This document shows, one piece after another, positions 29,544 through 32,346 of a stretch of 32,346 bases of DNA (positions within the stretch are counted from its first letter, which is position 1; each line of letters begins with the position of its first letter). A program made the translations under genes and the position numbers. The notes under the pieces were generated by a model. It worked only from the letters and a program-made list of their open reading frames with translations, made no database searches and was not told where the DNA came from. Origin of the DNA: Candidatus Schneewindia gallinarum (GTDB lineage: Bacteria; Bacillota; Clostridia; Oscillospirales; Ruminococcaceae); NCBI GenBank assembly GCA_904420175.1, contig CAJFUF010000032.1, forward strand, positions 1 to 32,346, written 5' to 3'.

Positions 29544-30194
29544 CTAGCGGATAATCAGGCCCAGCAGCGCCGCAAGCTGCGCCGCCTGCACGCTGTCCAC
29601 CACTGCGCCTGCAAGCTCATTCATCTTTACGGTGACGCCGGGGCCCGCAAGCTCACACGTGGTAAAATCCAGCCCCTTTAAAGGGGTGCGGTAAAAGGAG
29701 GTGCCGTAAAATTTGCTGCCCGAAAGGTGCAGGTTTTTCAGTTTGCAGTCGGACAGGTCCGCGCCTGACAGGTCGCTTTCCTCCAGGGCGGCGGCCGTCA
29801 GTTTGCTGTTCTGTACGGCGGCGTACTGCAGGTTGCAACGGACAAACCGCACGTCCTTAAAAAAACTGCCGGACAGGTTGGCGCCCACCATTTTGCATCC
29901 GTTAAATTCACACTGGCGGAATCCGCTGTCCGAAAAGTCGCATCCGGATAAATCGCAGTTCTGAAAACGTACGTCGGAAAAGCTGCCGCCCCGGAACACA
30001 GTGCCGGTCAAACGGCAGTGGTCAAACTCCACTTTGGAAAACACAATGTCCGACAGATCCCCCGCGGGCAGGATGCAGCCGGAAAACCGTGCAAGTTCCA
30101 GCGGCGCGGCGGCGCCCTGCGCCTCAGCAGCCAGTGCGGCAAGCCCCTCCACCGTGGCGAGGGATGCAGGTAAAACAGGTTTTCTTACGATCAT
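29544..30194 (-). CDS. Pentapeptide-repeat protein
   Basis: A 216-residue protein. From about residue 35 to 180 it consists of tandem A(D/N)LXX-like pentapeptides, read in frames such as GCDFS, GANLS, ESDLSGADLSDCKL and LSGSKFYGTSF. Such repeats fold into a right-handed quadrilateral beta-helix. Phe/Leu at the central position recurs every five residues. The N-terminal ~30 and C-terminal ~30 residues are helical caps. Some members mimic DNA and protect gyrase (Qnr, MfpA), but no feature here shows that. ATG at 30192-30194 overlaps the upstream CmpB-like stop (ATGA), so the two proteins are probably made together. Confidence 0.9.
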   Translation of the reverse strand: MIVRKPVLPASLATVEGLAALAAEAQGAAAPLELARFSGCILPAGDLSDIVFSKVEFDHCRLTGTVFRGGSFSDVRFQNCDLSGCDFSDSGFRQCEFNGCKMVGANLSGSFFKDVRFVRCNLQYAAVQNSKLTAAALEESDLSGADLSDCKLKNLHLSGSKFYGTSFYRTPLKGLDFTTCELAGPGVTVKMNELAGAVVDSVQAAQLAALLGLIIR

Positions 30195-30952
30195 ACGCCC
30201 TCCTCCCCATTTTCCTGCGGCTCGGACAAATCCCGCTCCGGTTTTTCAAACTCCATATTGGGAAAGACCTGTTCCAGATACGCGTCGGTATACACCTGGT
30301 CGTAAATCTGGCCGAGAATGGTAGCTGGGGGTTTCCCCTCATGCCGGAAGGACTGGCGGAACAGAGCGGTGTAGGAGATGAACATATCGGTGCACATGAA
30401 AACCACCAGCACAGGCAGCATGCGCCTGCCGAACTGATAGGGTATTTTTTCAATCAGCATGGATAGCAGCGGGTACAGCCATTTCATAAACACAAGGCCC
30501 CCTAAGCCCCAAAACAGCATGAAGGGGATAGTGGTGCGGCCGCCGATGTTCAAGAAATAGCCTGTATAGTCCCACGATTTATTATGCAGCAGCGTCTCCT
30601 GCAAAAAGTTGAGGATGTATTCCGCCGCGCCGCCAATTAACGCGGAATACAGGTAGGTCAGGTACCACTTGCGCGTGTCGTTGTGCTTGCCGAGCAGAAT
30701 GACAAACAGGGCAAAACCAAGCCCGTACACCGGGTTAAACGGGCCGTAAATGACCCCCCGGCGGGATACCCACTCGCCAAATTTAATCAGGTGCAGCGTT
30801 TCTTCATACCATGTACCCAGCAGGCAGCCAAGCACAAACACCATGAAAATTTTTGCGGCACACCAGCCGGCGGCGAACACCGGCTTCTGCTGCTCCCCGG
30901 TCGGCGTCCCCTGTTCCGGTGGGGCCGTCTTCCGTTTTGCAGACAGGCGCAT
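30191..30952 (-). CDS. CmpB-type putative ABC-transporter (type IV) membrane protein
   Basis: A 253-residue membrane protein of the CmpB family, recognised by GTWYEETLHLIKFGEWVSRR, GVIYGPFNPVYGLG and the later YILNFLQETLLHNKSWDYTG. Roughly six helices are present, with a hydrophilic acidic C-terminus (EKPERDLSEPQENGEEG). The family name suggests ABC transport, but no ATPase is encoded nearby and the actual function is not established. I chose ATG 30950-30952 because GGGGGAAGG precedes it; a GTG nine codons earlier lacks a site. It overlaps the pentapeptide gene by 4 bp and begins about 50 bp after the kinase-like gene. Confidence 0.85.
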   Translation of the reverse strand: MRLSAKRKTAPPEQGTPTGEQQKPVFAAGWCAAKIFMVFVLGCLLGTWYEETLHLIKFGEWVSRRGVIYGPFNPVYGLGFALFVILLGKHNDTRKWYLTYLYSALIGGAAEYILNFLQETLLHNKSWDYTGYFLNIGGRTTIPFMLFWGLGGLVFMKWLYPLLSMLIEKIPYQFGRRMLPVLVVFMCTDMFISYTALFRQSFRHEGKPPATILGQIYDQVYTDAYLEQVFPNMEFEKPERDLSEPQENGEEGV

Positions 30953-31005
30953 GGGCGCCTTCCCCCTTTCCCTGTACACTGAGCCCCCCGCCGGATGCGG
31001 GCAGG

Positions 31006-31599
31006 CTACGGCTCCAGAATGGAAAGCAGGCGCGCAAAGGATGCGTCTGCCATCTCATCTGTGGAGTTGTGGTATAGAATCAGTCCGTCCCCGCTGTCCG
31101 ATAGCTCCAGCGTTTTGGGAACAGAGAAATCCACCGTTTGGATATATTCCTCCCAGTTGGCCAGCTTCCACGTGTCCCGGTCGGAATTGCGCTTTAACAT
31201 CCGCTGGTGGCACACCTCCGGGTCGGTGACAATCCACACCACCGTCAGCGTCGCGCCCACCTCCGCCAGCCGGGCCTTCAGGCCGGCTATATACTGCGCA
31301 TCCCGGATTTCCCTTGTAAACGGCGCGTTAATAAGCACCGTGTCGTCGTACTTAAGCGCCTCCAGCCCGATATCCACGATCACCTCATACTCGTAATCCC
31401 GGATTTCTTTCTGAAAGAAGGCGGAGCTGCGGTTGTACGGTTCCCCCGCAACCTTGAAAATCTGCTTGGACAGCGGAATCAGGCTGTCCTTGTCGAGATA
31501 GACCACATGCCGGAGTGCAGTGGACAGCCTTCTTGACAGCCGTGTTTTGCCGCAGGCGGGAGGTGAGGTGACCAAAATTAACCGTTTTACTGCTTCCAT
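31006..31599 (-). CDS. P-loop kinase/ATPase-like protein
   Basis: A 197-residue soluble protein with an N-terminal nucleotide-binding loop SPPACGKT at 12-19 (first Gly of the Walker A replaced by Ser), a beta-strand VVYLDKDSLIPL, a long helical middle, INAPFTREIRDAQYIAGL, VVWIVTDPEVCHQRMLKRN (the R-rich lid typical of small-molecule kinases) and a charged C-terminus. It fits the AAA_33/zeta-toxin-like or adenylate-kinase-like P-loop group, but the substrate is unknown. No antitoxin-like gene lies beside it. ATG at 31597-31599 is about 9 nt after GGGGG. It has its own promoter and heads a probable operon with the CmpB-like and pentapeptide genes. Confidence 0.8.
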   Translation of the reverse strand: MEAVKRLILVTSPPACGKTRLSRRLSTALRHVVYLDKDSLIPLSKQIFKVAGEPYNRSSAFFQKEIRDYEYEVIVDIGLEALKYDDTVLINAPFTREIRDAQYIAGLKARLAEVGATLTVVWIVTDPEVCHQRMLKRNSDRDTWKLANWEEYIQTVDFSVPKTLELSDSGDGLILYHNSTDEMADASFARLLSILEP

Positions 31600-31692
31600 T
31601 ACTGTATGCCCCCATTCCCTTGGTGGTGCGGATTGCCGGGAAAGCGCCGGCGAGACTGGCCGTTGGCCCCGCTTTCCGGTTGTTTGTTTTTG

Positions 31693-31721
31693 ATTATAGC
31701 AAAAAAAGGACATGGCCGCAA
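31693..31721 (-). promoter_or_regulatory. Extended -10 promoter of the kinase-like operon
   Basis: On the minus strand TTGCGG (31716-31721), a 17-bp spacer and TATAAT (31693-31698) preceded by TGC (extended -10). Confidence 0.75.
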
Positions 31722-31746
31722 CCGAAAAGCCGTGCACAAAAAAGAA

Positions 31747-31778
31747 AAAGAGCAGACCGGTAAAACGGTCTGCTCTTT
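31747..31778 (-). terminator. Terminator of tuf
   Basis: A 13-bp stem AAAGAGCAGACCG / CGGTCTGCTCTTT (31747-31759 and 31766-31778) with a 6-nt loop and T-rich downstream sequence on the minus strand, 15 bp after the tuf stop. Confidence 0.93.
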
Positions 31779-31792
31779 CAGTCTGCTAAAAA

Positions 31793-32346
31793 CTAGCCGT
31801 TGATCTTCGTAACAACGCCGGAACCGACGGTTCTGCCGCCCTCACGGATAGCGAAGCGGAGGCCCTCCTCAATAGCGATGGGGGTGATGAGCTCCACATC
31901 CATCTCGACGTTATCACCAGGCATGCACATCTCGGTGCCCTCAGGCAGCTTGACAATGCCGGTCACGTCGGTGGTTCTGAAGTAGAACTGGGGACGATAG
32001 TTGTTGAAGAACGGGGTGTGACGGCCGCCCTCTTCCTTCTTCAGGACGTAGACCTGGCCGTGGAACTTCGTGTGGGGGTTGACGGAACCGGGTTTCGCCA
32101 GAACCTGACCACGCTCGATGTCCTCACGCTGGATACCACGCAGCAGGGCGCCGATGTTGTCGCCGGCCTCAGCGTAATCCAGGGTCTTTCTGAACATCTC
32201 AACGCCGGTCACGACGCTCTTCGCACGCTCCTCGGTCAGACCGATGATCTCAACCTCGTCGCCGGTCTTGACCTGGCCACGCTCAACTCTACCGGTGGCA
32301 ACGGTGCCGCGGCCGGTGATGGTGAACACGTCCTCAACAGGCATCA
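31793..32346 (-). CDS. tuf: Elongation factor Tu, C-terminal part (cut by window edge)
   Basis: EF-Tu carries aminoacyl-tRNA to the ribosome. About 184 codons of the 3' end are visible, spanning domains 2 and 3. [20 protein letters not shown] opens domain 2, with [20 protein letters not shown], then domain 3 with [25 protein letters not shown] and the terminal [15 protein letters not shown]. The GTPase domain lies outside the window. Codon use is strongly biased, as expected for a highly expressed gene. Stop TAG at 31793-31795, terminator just after. Confidence 0.98.
   Translation of the reverse strand, partial: MPVEDVFTITGRGTVATGRVERGQVKTGDEVEIIGLTEERAKSVVTGVEMFRKTLDYAEAGDNIGALLRGIQREDIERGQVLAKPGSVNPHTKFHGQVYVLKKEEGGRHTPFFNNYRPQFYFRTTDVTGIVKLPEGTEMCMPGDNVEMDVELITPIAIEEGLRFAIREGGRTVGSGVVTKING

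Noticed and set aside
29544-30194. Qnr-like quinolone resistance protein
   Set aside because: Pentapeptide repeats alone do not show gyrase protection; no Qnr-specific loops were recognised and the partner is a membrane protein.
31006-31599. Zeta-type toxin of a toxin-antitoxin pair
   Set aside because: The P-loop group fits loosely, but no small antitoxin gene lies next to it and the neighbours are membrane and pentapeptide proteins.

Overview
The window comes from a moderately GC-rich, anaerobic Gram-positive bacterium of the class Clostridia, most likely Oscillospiraceae/Ruminococcaceae. The evidence is a Clostridia-type division and cell-wall (dcw) cluster, a superoxide reductase in place of superoxide dismutase, SAM-I and FMN riboswitches, ECF-type riboflavin uptake, and GGAGG ribosome-binding sites with frequent GTG and TTG starts. 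The genus assignment is inference. Apart from tspO and a truncated frame at the left edge, every convincing gene is on the minus strand, so operons read from high to low coordinates.

1-1158 is degenerate, gene-poor DNA. It holds the last codons of an unidentified plus-strand gene, two copies of a ~75-bp repeat carrying a terminator-like hairpin, a third long hairpin with a T-run, and the decayed 3' end of a CAP/SCP-domain gene whose usual Tyr-Trp is interrupted by TGA. 1159-2428 carries tspO (+), a two-centre desulfoferrodoxin and a short HTH regulator.

2570-16606 is the dcw cluster, in transcription order mraZ, rsmH, ftsL, a PASTA penicillin-binding protein (ftsI/spoVD type), murE, murF, mraY, ftsW, murG, murA, ftsQ, ftsZ. 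murD, murC, murB and ftsA are not in it. It starts at a sigma-A-like promoter followed by three exactly 10-bp-spaced AAAGTGG boxes, the expected MraZ operator. ftsZ has its own extended -10 promoter. Together the genes make UDP-MurNAc-pentapeptide (MurA, E, F), lipid I and II (MraY, MurG), polymerise and crosslink it (FtsW, PBP), and build the Z-ring and its FtsQ/FtsL scaffold.

17012-21048 holds mreB with its own promoter and terminator, and the coupled pair recD2-comFC. 21066-25530 is an accessory envelope-type module: an OmpR-family regulator, a histidine kinase with almost no extracellular domain, an 8-TM and a 2-TM protein in one overlapping unit, and upstream a coiled-coil protein and a 4-TM protein. 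The 2-TM and 4-TM proteins share a Gly-Met-Cys...Trp membrane motif. This is the best candidate here for an undescribed system.

25546-32346 contains metK under a SAM-I riboswitch, an orphan TrpF-like protein lacking the catalytic Cys, a Crp/Fnr regulator downstream of ribU under an FMN riboswitch, a pentapeptide-repeat protein coupled to a CmpB-type membrane protein, a P-loop kinase-like protein, and the 3' part of tuf. No tRNA, rRNA, CRISPR array or intact mobile element was seen. All functional calls were made by reading motifs, without database searches.
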